Assembly (NCBI GenBank): GCA_964517765.1
Contig: CAZFEN010000009.1
Span: 1 to 46,859, forward strand
Length of the DNA stretch: 46,859 nt
Source of the DNA: Hydromicrobium sp964517765
Lineage (GTDB): Bacteria; Actinomycetota; Humimicrobiia; Humimicrobiales; Humimicrobiaceae
Reading direction: 5' to 3'
Shown here: piece after piece, positions 15,418-23,548 of the stretch
How the letters are laid out: every line of letters starts with the position of its first letter
Position numbering within the stretch: position 1 is the stretch's first letter
Position numbers and translations under genes: made by a program
The notes under the pieces: model-generated
Databases searched by the model: none
The model's input: the letters and a program-made list of their open reading frames with translations, nothing else
Told to the model about the DNA's origin: nothing

Positions 15418-16179
15418 TTACCTGGCTAACCAACCACCATCTACAGCAATTGTATATCCATTAATATAATTTGCTGCTTCAGACGCTAAAAATACTGCAG
15501 GTCCCGCTACATCTTCCGGTAATCCCCATCTTCCAGCTGGGATTCTATCCAGGATAGCATTGCTTCTATCTTTATCTTCTCTTAATGCTTTTGTATTATT
15601 AGTAGCCATATACCCGGGTGCAATTGCATTAACATTTATATTATATTTCGCCCATTCATTGGCTAATGCTCTTGTTAATCCCATAACGGCACTCTTACTT
15701 GCCGTATATGAAGGAACCCTGATTCCACCCTGGAATGAAAGCATTGATGCAACATTAATTATTTTGCCGCCTGTTTTTTGTCTTATGAATTGTTTTGCAA
15801 TAGCCTGTGAAAAGAAGAATAAAGTCTTTACATTGATACTCATCACATCATCCCAGTCTTTTTCTGCAAAATTTATTGCATCTTCCCTTCTGATAATCCC
15901 TGCATTATTTATTAAAATATCTACTCTGCCATATTCTTTTACGGTTTTTTCTATTATTCCTTTTACAGATTCTGTGGTTAATAAGTTTGCTTTTATTTCT
16001 AAAAATTTTCTCCCGATCTTCTCTACTTTTTCTCTAGTCTCTGTTGATTCTATATAATCTACCCCCGCTATATCGGCACCTGCTTCAGCAAGACCTATTA
16101 TCATTCCCTGGCCCAGTCCCGTACTGCTGCCGGTCACTATTGCAACCTTTCCTTCTAAATTAAATTTATCTATTATCAT
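15418..16179 (-). CDS. kduD: 2-dehydro-3-deoxy-D-gluconate 5-dehydrogenase (SDR family)
   Basis: A 253-residue short-chain dehydrogenase that reduces 2,5-diketo-3-deoxygluconate (DKII) to KDG with NAD(P)H. It has the cofactor loop TGSSTGLGQGM, NNAG, catalytic Ser in VASMLSFQGG, YTASKSAV with the catalytic Tyr and Lys, and the C-terminal YINGYTIAVDGGWLAR, characteristic of KduD. It sits directly after kduI, the enzyme that makes its substrate, 25 bases away, and before the KDPG aldolase. SDR specificity cannot be read from motifs alone; the assignment rests on neighbours and close resemblance to KduD. Confidence 0.9.
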   Translation of the reverse strand: MIIDKFNLEGKVAIVTGSSTGLGQGMIIGLAEAGADIAGVDYIESTETREKVEKIGRKFLEIKANLLTTESVKGIIEKTVKEYGRVDILINNAGIIRREDAINFAEKDWDDVMSINVKTLFFFSQAIAKQFIRQKTGGKIINVASMLSFQGGIRVPSYTASKSAVMGLTRALANEWAKYNINVNAIAPGYMATNNTKALREDKDRSNAILDRIPAGRWGLPEDVAGPAVFLASEAANYINGYTIAVDGGWLAR

Positions 16180-16204
16180 ATTTCTTCTCCCGGTTTTTTA
16201 ATAA

Positions 16205-17047
16205 TTATTTCATTTCTTTTAATTCAACAGAATCCATATCTGTAAATGTCTGGTTCTCTCCCACCATTCCCCAGATAAATGAATAAGCGCACGTCCCGCA
16301 TCCTGAATGAATGGACCAGCTCGGAGTTATTGCTGCCTGTTCATTTTTCATAATGATATGCCTTGTTTGGCTGGGTTCCCCGATATAATGAAATACCATG
16401 GCATCTTCAGGGAGGTCAAAGTATGCATATACTTCCATTCTCCTCTGGTGTGTATGGCAGGGCATGGTGTTCCACACGTTTCCGGGCGCCATCTGTGTCA
16501 GTCCCATGCATAGCTGGCAGCTTTCCACCACACCCGGCTGGATGTACTGGTTTATTACTCTTTTATTGCAATTCTCATCACTTCCCATATCGACTTTATT
16601 AGCTTTGGAAATATCTATATGAGTGGTCTCATAAGTCTTATGCGCCGGTGCGCTCAATGCATAAAATTTTGCAGGCTTATTTAGATCTTCACTTTCAAAC
16701 AGAATTTCTTTTGCTCCCTTGCCTACATAAAGGCCGTCTCTTGAGTTCATTTCATATTTCTTTCCATCAACAGTAATACTGCCTTTTTCTCCCATATTGA
16801 TAACCCCGAGCTCTCTTCTTTCAAGAAAGTAATCCGTTCCAAGATTATGCATTATATCAAGGTTTTGTCCTAACTCGATTGTTCCACCTACAGGAACAAT
16901 ACCCATTACTATTATTCTGTCAATCTGGCTGTAAACCCTCTTAATCTTTCCGCTTATAAATAAATCTTCAACTAGAAATTCTTCCCTCAGTCTCTCTGTC
17001 GTGTAATGTTTTGCGTCTTTTGAATTTGATGACTGCCTGATCTCCAT
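16205..17047 (-). CDS. kduI: 4-deoxy-L-threo-5-hexosulose-uronate ketol-isomerase
   Basis: Isomerises the unsaturated-uronate product 4-deoxy-5-keto-uronate (DKI) to DKII, the first dedicated step after pectin or glycosaminoglycan lyases. A 280-residue cupin-like metalloenzyme. The zinc-binding motif CHTHQRRMEVYAYF is intact, and the family landmarks GIVPVGGTIELG, YFLERRELGVINMG and SPSWSIHSGCGTCAYSFIWGM-type C-terminus are present. An AGGAGG ribosome site lies before the ATG at 17047. It is the first of the catabolic genes after the TRAP transporter, 189 bases downstream of dctM, with an inverted repeat in that interval. Confidence 0.95.
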   Translation of the reverse strand: MEIRQSSNSKDAKHYTTERLREEFLVEDLFISGKIKRVYSQIDRIIVMGIVPVGGTIELGQNLDIMHNLGTDYFLERRELGVINMGEKGSITVDGKKYEMNSRDGLYVGKGAKEILFESEDLNKPAKFYALSAPAHKTYETTHIDISKANKVDMGSDENCNKRVINQYIQPGVVESCQLCMGLTQMAPGNVWNTMPCHTHQRRMEVYAYFDLPEDAMVFHYIGEPSQTRHIIMKNEQAAITPSWSIHSGCGTCAYSFIWGMVGENQTFTDMDSVELKEMK

Positions 17048-17087
17048 TTTTATTTCCTCCTATTATTTTTTCCAATTATCCTTTTTA

Positions 17088-17115
17088 TAGCTGTTTTTAA
17101 AACCCGTAACAGCTA
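17088..17115 (-). promoter_or_regulatory. Inverted repeat upstream of kduI
   Basis: TAGCTGTT and AACAGCTA form perfect 8-base arms around 12 bases, 41-68 bases before the kduI start. There is no T-run on the minus strand after it, so a simple terminator for the TRAP genes is unlikely. It could be an operator or an RNA processing hairpin between transport and catabolic genes. Confidence 0.4.
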
Positions 17116-17236
17116 CAGGGGCATTTAAAATAATTAAGATAACACTGCTTAAAATTAATGCCTCTTATTTACTGAACCTGGTATAAGACCAATTTAAAAT
17201 TTTCTTAATATATATACAGATATTAATTAAATTTAT

Positions 17237-18520
17237 TTAAAAACCAGCCACCCTCGGTAACCAGAGTGAAAGTTCCGGGATAAAAGTAACAAGCAGTAAA
17301 ATTATTAAATTACAGACTAAATAAGGCACTGCCCCTTTAAATATATCAGTTATTTCCATTTTGGATATTTTAGCGGCTGCATTCAAGCACATACCAACAG
17401 GGGGTGTAACCAGGCCTATTGCTACTCCAACTATCATAATGGCCCCAAATTGCAATCCACTTATTCCAATTCCCTTCATTACCGGCATTAACATTGGTAC
17501 CACAAGTAATAGCGCAGGCGTAACATCAATAAATGTTCCTATGATTAAAATAATAATATCTAATATCAGCAGGATCCAAAATCTATGTATGTCCAGACCC
17601 AGGAAAAAATTTGCTATTAATTGAGGCACCTTTTCAATTACCAGAATCCATGAAAAAATCATAGAAAATCCAATAATAATCATTATACTGCTTGATGATA
17701 GAAAAGCCCTTTTAACAACCTGCAGGAGATCTTTTCCCTTCAATTCCCTGTAAAGTAAAAATCCTAATAAAATGGCATATAAAACAGCAATTCCGGCAAC
17801 TTCTGTCGGCGTCGCAACACCGAATGTTATGGATGCCACAATAAGTACAGGCATTAGTACTGCAAGCGAGCCATCTCTCATTGTATGAGCAAAATGTCTT
17901 TTATTAAACTTCAAATGTTCCGGATGATAATGTCTCTTTTTTGAAATAATCCAGACCAGTATAATCTGAGTTACGCCAATCAGGAGTCCCGGTATTGCTC
18001 CCGCCAGAAACAGGGCACCTACTGATTCACCTGATATCATTGCATATAAAAGCATGGGTACGCTGGGAGGTATAATCATTCCCATTGTGGATGAAGCTAC
18101 TGTAATACCTACTGCTACCGGTTTTGGATATCCTTTTTCAATCATCTGGGGAATAAGTACCGATCCAAGTGCTGAAGTATCTGCAACCGATGAACCCGAG
18201 ATACCGCCAAAAATCATACTTGCAATTACATTAACTTCACCGAGCCCACCTCTAATCGGTCTTACCACATAACCGCAAAAATCTACAATCCTTTTTGTGA
18301 CACCGCCTCTGTTCATAAGTTCACCTGCCAGTATAAATAAAGGCAGTGCAAGCATTACAAAACTATTCGTGCCCGACCAGATACGCAGAGGCACCATTGC
18401 AGTAAGTTCCGGTCTATAAATTAGAAGATATAATATACTTGATCCGCCTAAAGCAAAAGCAATTGGTACCCCTATAGCAATAAGTATAAAAAATGTTCCT
18501 ATTAATAATGCTACCGGCAT
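17237..18520 (-). CDS. dctM: TRAP transporter large membrane subunit
   Basis: A 427-residue, very hydrophobic protein with about 12 membrane helices, the channel-forming DctM component that uses the Na+ or H+ gradient to import a solute handed over by DctP. Landmarks: FVMLALPLFILAGELMNRGG near the N-terminus, FGGISGSSVADTSALGS, SSTMGMIIPPSVPMLLYA, and TPPVGMCLNAAAKIS near the end. It follows dctQ by 34 bases in the order P-Q-M. A substrate of the unsaturated-uronate or uronate type is inferred from the kdu genes directly downstream. Confidence 0.95.
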   Translation of the reverse strand: MPVALLIGTFFILIAIGVPIAFALGGSSILYLLIYRPELTAMVPLRIWSGTNSFVMLALPLFILAGELMNRGGVTKRIVDFCGYVVRPIRGGLGEVNVIASMIFGGISGSSVADTSALGSVLIPQMIEKGYPKPVAVGITVASSTMGMIIPPSVPMLLYAMISGESVGALFLAGAIPGLLIGVTQIILVWIISKKRHYHPEHLKFNKRHFAHTMRDGSLAVLMPVLIVASITFGVATPTEVAGIAVLYAILLGFLLYRELKGKDLLQVVKRAFLSSSSIMIIIGFSMIFSWILVIEKVPQLIANFFLGLDIHRFWILLILDIIILIIGTFIDVTPALLLVVPMLMPVMKGIGISGLQFGAIMIVGVAIGLVTPPVGMCLNAAAKISKMEITDIFKGAVPYLVCNLIILLLVTFIPELSLWLPRVAGF

Positions 18521-18554
18521 CTGGATATTCTCCTTTTAAATATTATAGATATAG

Positions 18555-19061
18555 TCAAGAGTTATTTATTTTCCTCTTAAAATCATTGATTTTTAATACA
18601 ATTTCCCTGCACTCGTATATTGCAATTAATACAAACGCTATTGGTAATATTATATATATAGAAAGATAAGGTATTTTTATACCCGGTGACAGCGATCCTC
18701 CTGCTCTTACAATCCAGTCCCTGCTAAGAAATGCTGAAGCAACTACAACGCTAATAATTATGCAACTTATTAATATCTCAAAGATTATTTTTATTTTCGG
18801 GGGCAATTTATCTTTTAACAGTGATATCCTAACATGTTCATCCTCTTTTACTCCTAAAACTGAACCAAAAAAAGTTGTTGCAATAAATAAAAATATAATC
18901 AATTCTTCGGCCCAGTTAAAATTGATATTAAAAAGATATCTTAAAAATACTGTTGTTATAACAAGAAGTACCACGGCACTCATAAGCGTAAAATTCCAGT
19001 AAAACAAACCATTATCAAGGCCGCAAAAAAACCCGCTAAATATTTTCTTTAATACTTTCAC
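18555..19061 (-). CDS. dctQ: TRAP transporter small membrane subunit
   Basis: A 168-residue protein with four membrane helices (LMSAVVLLVITTVFLRYLF, ELIIFLFIATTFFGSVLGV, IIFEILISCIIISVVVAS, YIILPIAFVLIAIY). The DctQ hallmark W-AEE (NFNWAEELIIFLF) and DEHVRI are present. It lies between dctP and dctM, as is usual, and is separated from dctP by 96 bases that contain a long hairpin, so it may be expressed at a lower level than the binding protein. Confidence 0.92.
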   Translation of the reverse strand: MKVLKKIFSGFFCGLDNGLFYWNFTLMSAVVLLVITTVFLRYLFNINFNWAEELIIFLFIATTFFGSVLGVKEDEHVRISLLKDKLPPKIKIIFEILISCIIISVVVASAFLSRDWIVRAGGSLSPGIKIPYLSIYIILPIAFVLIAIYECREIVLKINDFKRKINNS

Positions 19062-19090
19062 TGTTTTTCTCCCTGAAGTACCTTTATCCG

Positions 19091-19133
19091 TATATGGAAG
19101 AGAAAGGTAGAATTACACTCTCTCTTCCATATA
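19091..19133 (-). promoter_or_regulatory. Long stem-loop between dctP and dctQ
   Basis: TATATGGAAGAGA (19091-19103) and its exact complement (19121-19133) form a 13-base-pair stem with a 17-base loop. It lies immediately after the dctP stop in the direction of transcription and is not followed by a T-run. A 3'-stabilising or attenuating hairpin that raises dctP over dctQM is the likely reading. Confidence 0.65.
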
Positions 19134-19157
19134 TTCTTCTTACTTCAAATTACTTTC

Positions 19158-20267
19158 TTATTTCAATTCATCACGTATACTCTGAATAAGATCTGCGCTA
19201 AACCATCCTTCACCAACAAAGTAATCTACTACAGATGAGGTTACATCAATAAATACCTGCCTCTGTTCATCAGTCAGGTAAGTAACTTCCATATTTTCTT
19301 CAATTGTGGGAAAGAATGCTGCTTCTTTCTCCAGCATTAACCTATTACTATATATCATCATTTCTCTGGATGCGTCGACGACTATATCCTGTAGATAAGC
19401 GGGTAGTGCATCAAACCATATAGAGCTAACATAGAAAGGATCCGGATGTATCTGATAGTTGGACATTGTAATATATTTCTGGACTTCATAGAATTTTTTA
19501 TCATAGATGTTAACTATCGGATTTTCCTCACCGTCTGCAACACCTGTTTTCAATGCCATGTACAGTTCACTATAATCGATGGCAACCGGGTTTCCTCCTA
19601 TAGCCTCTATAATTTTTATAATAGCTTCTACTCCGGGAGTTCTCATTTTAATGCCTTTCATATCATCCGGAGTTGTAATAGGCCTTACATTATTTGTCCA
19701 CTGCCTTAGCCCTCCTGCATCTCCAGTTGCAAGAATAGCAACACCGTTTTTCAAACCAGCAGCAGCGATTTCATCTCCAATAGGTCCGTCTGCAATTTTT
19801 ACGAAGTCTTCCTGAGAATTAAACAAGAAAGGCATCATATATGCAGATAATTCATTTGCAACCAAATCAAACATACCTGCCCTGGATGCTTCCAATGTTC
19901 CCATTTTAACTGATTCAACCATCTCAGCTTCAGATCCAAGTTGACCTAATGGATATACTTCTACCCCTATGGCACCCTCTGAATTTTTCTCAACTAATTG
20001 TTCAAACATCAACAAAGATAAATGCCTGGGCATATCAATTCCATGTGTATGACCGATTCTCATTGTATATGTTCCGGGTGCTGCCTTTTCTTCTACTTCT
20101 TCAACTTCTTCTGCTGCTTCTTCTTCTGCCACTTCTTCTTCTGCTACTTCTTCCTCCTCTGCCACTTCTTCTTCTGCAGCTTCTTCTTTACAACCTACAA
20201 GTGAAAAAGTTGCAACCATTGACATACTTAATATCAAAACTATTATCCATAATAACGATTTTTTCAT
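19158..20267 (-). CDS. dctP: TRAP transporter solute-binding lipoprotein with acidic linker
   Basis: The extracytoplasmic receptor of the TRAP system. A lipoprotein signal (KKSLLWIIVLILSMSMVATF then LVGC) is followed by about 40 residues made almost only of Glu, Ala and Val in repeats like EEEVAEEE, then a DctP domain of about 305 residues: MRIGHTHGIDMPRHLS, EVYPLGQLGSEAEMVE, the anion-binding Arg region GIKMRTPGVEAI, and KTGVADGEENP. ATG 20267 is preferred because AAGGA lies 8 bases upstream; a TTG at 20273 is too close. The KduI/KduD neighbourhood suggests that a uronate is bound. The acidic tether probably spaces the receptor from the membrane. Confidence 0.92.
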   Translation of the reverse strand: MKKSLLWIIVLILSMSMVATFSLVGCKEEAAEEEVAEEEEVAEEEVAEEEAAEEVEEVEEKAAPGTYTMRIGHTHGIDMPRHLSLLMFEQLVEKNSEGAIGVEVYPLGQLGSEAEMVESVKMGTLEASRAGMFDLVANELSAYMMPFLFNSQEDFVKIADGPIGDEIAAAGLKNGVAILATGDAGGLRQWTNNVRPITTPDDMKGIKMRTPGVEAIIKIIEAIGGNPVAIDYSELYMALKTGVADGEENPIVNIYDKKFYEVQKYITMSNYQIHPDPFYVSSIWFDALPAYLQDIVVDASREMMIYSNRLMLEKEAAFFPTIEENMEVTYLTDEQRQVFIDVTSSVVDYFVGEGWFSADLIQSIRDELK

Positions 20268-20351
20268 TTTCAAAATCCTTTCTTTAAAAAACTATCGATT
20301 GTAAAAAGCATACATTATCGCTTCTTTATACCACCTCCCTTACTTTACTTT

Positions 20352-20462
20352 TCAAATTATCTCTGGTAAATTTCTGTTGAGATTTGTTTGTGTTGCGCTC
20401 TGATATAATCTAATGTAATATGAGATTATATTAGTCACATAAGCAAATCTCTTTTTATTCAT
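20352..20462 (-). CDS. Possible 36-residue leader ORF upstream of dctP
   Basis: An ATG at 20462 has a GAGGT 8 bases upstream and opens a 36-codon frame beginning MNKKRFAYVTNIISYYIRLY and ending before the dctP leader. A second strong ribosome-site-like GGGAGGTGG follows near 20330-20340 without an obvious gene. No family is recognised. It overlaps the inverted repeat at 20404-20430. It may be a translated leader, a small membrane-associated peptide, or chance. Confidence 0.3.
   Translation of the reverse strand: MNKKRFAYVTNIISYYIRLYQSATQTNLNRNLPEII
20404..20430 (-). promoter_or_regulatory. Inverted repeat in the dctP leader, candidate operator
   Basis: TATAATCT (20404-20411) and AGATTATA (20423-20430) are exact inverted arms around 11 bases, about 140 bases before dctP and about 125 bases after the end of the IclR gene. 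It may be a binding site for the adjacent IclR regulator, or it may be the hairpin ending the iclR transcript. Confidence 0.4.
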
Positions 20463-20554
20463 CCATCATCACCTCACTTTATATTGTTTCCTCAGTATTA
20501 TTTTAGTATCCCTATGACTAACATATTTTTTAAAATTACTTTAAATCTTTGAAA

Positions 20555-21307
20555 TTACTTTTCGATAAACCCTAATTCTTTTGAAATCATATCTGCTTTC
20601 TCTATCAGAGTATCTTTAAATCTAAGTAATTTTGATAAATTCATTCTTGTTTTTATTGCGGATATGCTCAGGGCATGACTGACTTTTCTGGTATAATCTC
20701 TGATCGGTGCAGCGATACAACAAATATTTTCCTCATGTTCCGAATCGTCAATCGCAAACCCATCACTTATAATATTTTCTAAGGCTTTAAGAAACTGCTC
20801 TTTATTAATTATTGTATTCTTTGTAAGTGGTATAAAATCGAGACTCTCAATTATGTCATTTATAACTTCCTCCTTTTGAAATGCCAGGATCACTTTACCC
20901 GCTGCGGTACAATTTATAGGAGCTATATTTCCGATTCTAGAATACATTCTTATAGGTTTGATGCTTTCAATTTTATCTATATAAACAACTCTCTTCCCAT
21001 CAAATGTTGTCAGGTGTATTGTTTCATTGGAATATTTTTCAAGTTCCATAAGATATGGATGTGCAATATTCCTAATATCTATAGAATCAATTATTTTTGT
21101 GGATATATTTAAAAATTTTAATCCAAGGCTGTATTTTTTATTAGCAGGATTTATTTTAATATAATTATATTTCAGAAGTGTTTTTAGAAATCTATGAATT
21201 GTGCTTTTATCTATATCTAACTTATCTGAAATATCTTTAAGCCTTAATTCACTGCTATTTTCCAATAAATCTATTATTTTGAAAAATCTTACTAAAGTTT
21301 CTACCAT
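20555..21307 (-). CDS. IclR-family transcriptional regulator of the uronate genes
   Basis: A 250-residue regulator. Residues 1-70 form the winged helix (SELRLKDISDKLDIDKSTIHRFLKTLLKYNYI). Residues about 75-250 form the IclR ligand domain (TAAGKVILAFQ, GFAIDDSEHEENICCIAAPIRD). KdgR, which responds to KDG in enterobacteria, belongs to this family, and the gene is first in the same-strand row leading into dctPQM-kduI-kduD-eda-kdgK. It is therefore probably the local pathway regulator, with KDG or a precursor as the ligand (inference). An inverted repeat and paired direct repeats lie 17-66 bases upstream of its start, suggesting autoregulation. Confidence 0.88.
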   Translation of the reverse strand: MVETLVRFFKIIDLLENSSELRLKDISDKLDIDKSTIHRFLKTLLKYNYIKINPANKKYSLGLKFLNISTKIIDSIDIRNIAHPYLMELEKYSNETIHLTTFDGKRVVYIDKIESIKPIRMYSRIGNIAPINCTAAGKVILAFQKEEVINDIIESLDFIPLTKNTIINKEQFLKALENIISDGFAIDDSEHEENICCIAAPIRDYTRKVSHALSISAIKTRMNLSKLLRFKDTLIEKADMISKELGFIEK

Positions 21308-21323
21308 TTATGAAGTTTCTAAT

Positions 21324-21373
21324 AATGAAATATAGTTTTATATAGTGAAACTAAAAATACCAGAATGAAATAT
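21324..21373 (-). promoter_or_regulatory. Candidate IclR operator: inverted and spaced direct repeats
   Basis: AATGAAATAT occurs at 21324-21333 and again at 21364-21373, exactly 40 bases apart. Between them lies the inverted repeat TAGTTT-9-AAACTA (21333-21353). The TTTC/GAAA character resembles KdgR/IclR-type operators. The block sits between the iclR start (21307) and the divergent FAH gene (21549), so either could be controlled. Confidence 0.45.
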
Positions 21374-21548
21374 CTTTGTCAAGCGTTATCAAAGAAAATT
21401 TCATCTGTATTCTTCAAGCCGAATATTTTAATTACTTTCTTAAAATTATACTTTTCCTGAGATCAACTCTTCCATAAAAAGGTGAAAAAAATTAAAATAT
21501 AAACCCTATGGAATTAAAATAAACCATATTTAAACTCAAGGAGTAATT

Positions 21549-22208
21549 ATGCTTTTTAAACCGGATATAAATACTTACATCCCTGGTAAAATAATATGCG
21601 TGGGAATGAATTATAGATCTCATGTTAAAGAACAGGACGGCCGCTTTCCTGAAAACCCGGTACTTTTTTCAAAAGCAAGGAGTTGCATTATAAAGAATGG
21701 TGAATATATAATGTCCCCTCCCGAAGTAAAAGAACTTGATTATGAAGTAGAACTTGCGGTAGTAATAGGTAAAAAGATGAAAGATATTTCTGAAGACAGA
21801 GTATCTGATTATATTTACGGTTACACCATAATGAATGACATTACAGCCAGAGACATCCAGAAAAATGAGTCGCAGTGGTTCCGTTCAAAAAGTTTCGATA
21901 CTTTTGGACCCATCGGACCGGCTATTGTTGATAAAGATATAATAGAAGATCCTCAAAATCTGAATCTGAAATCTTATGTAAACAGTGAGCTAAGACAGAA
22001 CGGAAACACGTCAGATATGATATTTGGTGTTTACAAACTCATATCTTATATCTCGAGATCTATTACCTTAGAGGCAGGTGATCTTATATCCACCGGAACC
22101 CCTGCGGGAGTTGGGATCTTTATGAAAGAGAAAAAAATATTGAAGCCCGGGGACACAGTAATATGCGAGATCGAGAAAATAGGAAGACTGGAAAATAAAA
22201 TTGCATAA
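21549..22208 (+). CDS. Fumarylacetoacetate hydrolase (FAH) family protein
   Basis: A 219-residue metal-dependent enzyme of the FAH superfamily, which hydrolyses C-C bonds in acylpyruvates or related diketoacids or acts as an oxaloacetate tautomerase or decarboxylase. ICVGMNYRSH opens the catalytic domain. The metal ligands fall in the YEVELAVVIG region (two Glu), followed by NDITARDIQ, and STGTPAGVG closes the site. It is a short, single-domain form. Divergent from the IclR regulator, so it may act on a keto-acid side product of uronate breakdown (inference). It overlaps the LysE gene by one base (TAATG). A good AAGGAG site precedes the ATG. Confidence 0.9.
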   Translation: MLFKPDINTYIPGKIICVGMNYRSHVKEQDGRFPENPVLFSKARSCIIKNGEYIMSPPEVKELDYEVELAVVIGKKMKDISEDRVSDYIYGYTIMNDITARDIQKNESQWFRSKSFDTFGPIGPAIVDKDIIEDPQNLNLKSYVNSELRQNGNTSDMIFGVYKLISYISRSITLEAGDLISTGTPAGVGIFMKEKKILKPGDTVICEIEKIGRLENKIA

Positions 22209-22858
22209 TGAATGAGATTTACCAGATTTTTATAGGATCGATGATTGTAGCTTTCTCCGGTGCACTTGTACCGGGCCCTATGCTTACACTGGTAATAAGC
22301 AGTGTCGCCAGTAAAGGTTTCTGGACATCTTTTTTTATCGTAGTCGGCCATTCCATATTGGAGTTAGTGGTAGTAATAGGCTTTTTCCTAGGAATATTAA
22401 AATTTCTCGATAATCCTCTTATTGCAAAGATAATCGGACTCCTGGGAGGCATTTTTCTCCTGTACATAGGAATCGATATTATAGTCTCGATTTTCAAGAA
22501 GAAATTTATCATAGATTTCAAGTCTGTATTAAAACAAAGAACCATTACCGGAAAATCAACCATTACAGTAATATTCAAAGGTATCCTTATCAGCCTTATG
22601 AACCCCTACTGGTTTATCTGGTGGATCAGTATAGGAGCGGTATTTCTTTTAAAAAGTGTGAAATTCAACATTGCCGGCATTTCCTCTTTTTATATCGGCC
22701 ACATTAGTGCGGATTTTATATGGTATTTATTTATCGGATTTCTGGTCAATACCGGACGCAAATTTTTTAACCAGAAAATATATAATGGTATTCTTATTGC
22801 CTGCAGTATATTTTTATTTTATCTTGGAATAAGGTTTATAGTTGAAGCTGTAACCTGA
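22208..22858 (+). CDS. LysE/RhtB-family amino-acid or metabolite exporter
   Basis: A 216-residue inner-membrane protein with six predicted helices, matching the LysE translocator size. The N-terminal motif GALVPGPMLTLVISS followed by G.W.S..IVVGHSILE is typical, as is the fourth-helix region SLMNPYWFIWW. Start and stop overlap by one base with the FAH gene, so the two are translationally coupled. The substrate cannot be read; export of an amino acid or a small acid is the family role. Confidence 0.88.
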   Translation: MNEIYQIFIGSMIVAFSGALVPGPMLTLVISSVASKGFWTSFFIVVGHSILELVVVIGFFLGILKFLDNPLIAKIIGLLGGIFLLYIGIDIIVSIFKKKFIIDFKSVLKQRTITGKSTITVIFKGILISLMNPYWFIWWISIGAVFLLKSVKFNIAGISSFYIGHISADFIWYLFIGFLVNTGRKFFNQKIYNGILIACSIFLFYLGIRFIVEAVT

Positions 22859-22904
22859 ATTTTTATCTTTTCATCGGTTATTACAATGGATATACTTTGT
22901 TATT

Positions 22905-22925
22905 AGGGGAGGTGTTTATGTAATG
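22905..22925 (+). promoter_or_regulatory. Ribosome site with ATG-TAA minimal frame overlapping the true start
   Basis: AGGGGAGGTG (22905-22914) is followed by an ATG at 22918 that is immediately closed by TAA. The last A of that stop begins the ATG (22923) of the DsrE gene. The start-stop codon pair lies at the more usual spacing (5 bases from GGAGG) than the gene start (10 bases). Confidence 0.7.
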
Positions 22926-23408
22926 GCAGATAATAAGAAAAAGAAAAAACTGGCAATGGTCGTATTCAGCGGAGATCTTGATAAACTCATGGCTGCTTTT
23001 ATCATAGCAACAGGTGCGGCAGCTTCCAATATCGAAGTTACCATGTTCTTTACTTTCTGGGGGCTCAGGGCTTTAAAGAAAAAAACTTTAACCGGTAAGA
23101 GTTTTATGGGAAAGATGATGGGTATCATGGAAAGAGGAGACATAAGCAAAGCTTCACCAAGTAAGTACAGCTTCGGCGGCCTGGGACGCTGGATGTTTGG
23201 GAAAATGATGAGATCAAAAAACGCTGCAACACTGCCAGCACTCAGACAAATGGCAATAGAACTGGGCGTAAAACTATATGGCTGCCAGATGAGTATGAGC
23301 ATCCTTGAAATTCCAAGGGAGAAAATGATCGATGAGGTAGTGGCCTGTGTGGGAGTAGCATTCTTTATAGAACAGGCCCAGGAATCCGATATGCAATTTT
23401 TCATTTAA
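22923..23408 (+). CDS. DsrE/DsrF-family (DsrE2-like) sulfur-relay-type protein
   Basis: A 161-residue protein of the DsrE superfamily, whose members bind sulfane sulfur on a Cys. The Lys-rich start is followed by LAMVVFSGDLDKLMAAFIIATGAAA and VTMFFTFWGLRAL, typical of the DsrE2 (peroxiredoxin-like annotated) branch. LYGCQMSMSIL carries C121, the probable active Cys; C142 is a second. The middle (residues about 55-105) is a Met/Lys/Gly-rich insertion (GKSFMGKMMGIMERGD). No rhodanese, TusA or Dsr genes are nearby, so the partner is unknown. The start is at 22923; an ATG five bases earlier is closed at once by TAA. Confidence 0.85.
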   Translation: MADNKKKKKLAMVVFSGDLDKLMAAFIIATGAAASNIEVTMFFTFWGLRALKKKTLTGKSFMGKMMGIMERGDISKASPSKYSFGGLGRWMFGKMMRSKNAATLPALRQMAIELGVKLYGCQMSMSILEIPREKMIDEVVACVGVAFFIEQAQESDMQFFI

Positions 23409-23548
23409 AGTGGCTGCTCAACATTTACAAATTGATTTTATAAATCCTGGCACCATAAATAAAAATTCATTTTATTTTTTTATTTAATAATTCATTTTAA
23501 TTTATTATAATCACTACTAGCCAATATAAATTCAAAATACCTTAATCT

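Noticed and set aside
22923..23408. DsrE protein considered as part of a dissimilatory sulfur (dsr) cluster
   Set aside because: No dsrAB, tusA, rhodanese or related genes are nearby; neighbours are a LysE exporter and a phosphate symporter.
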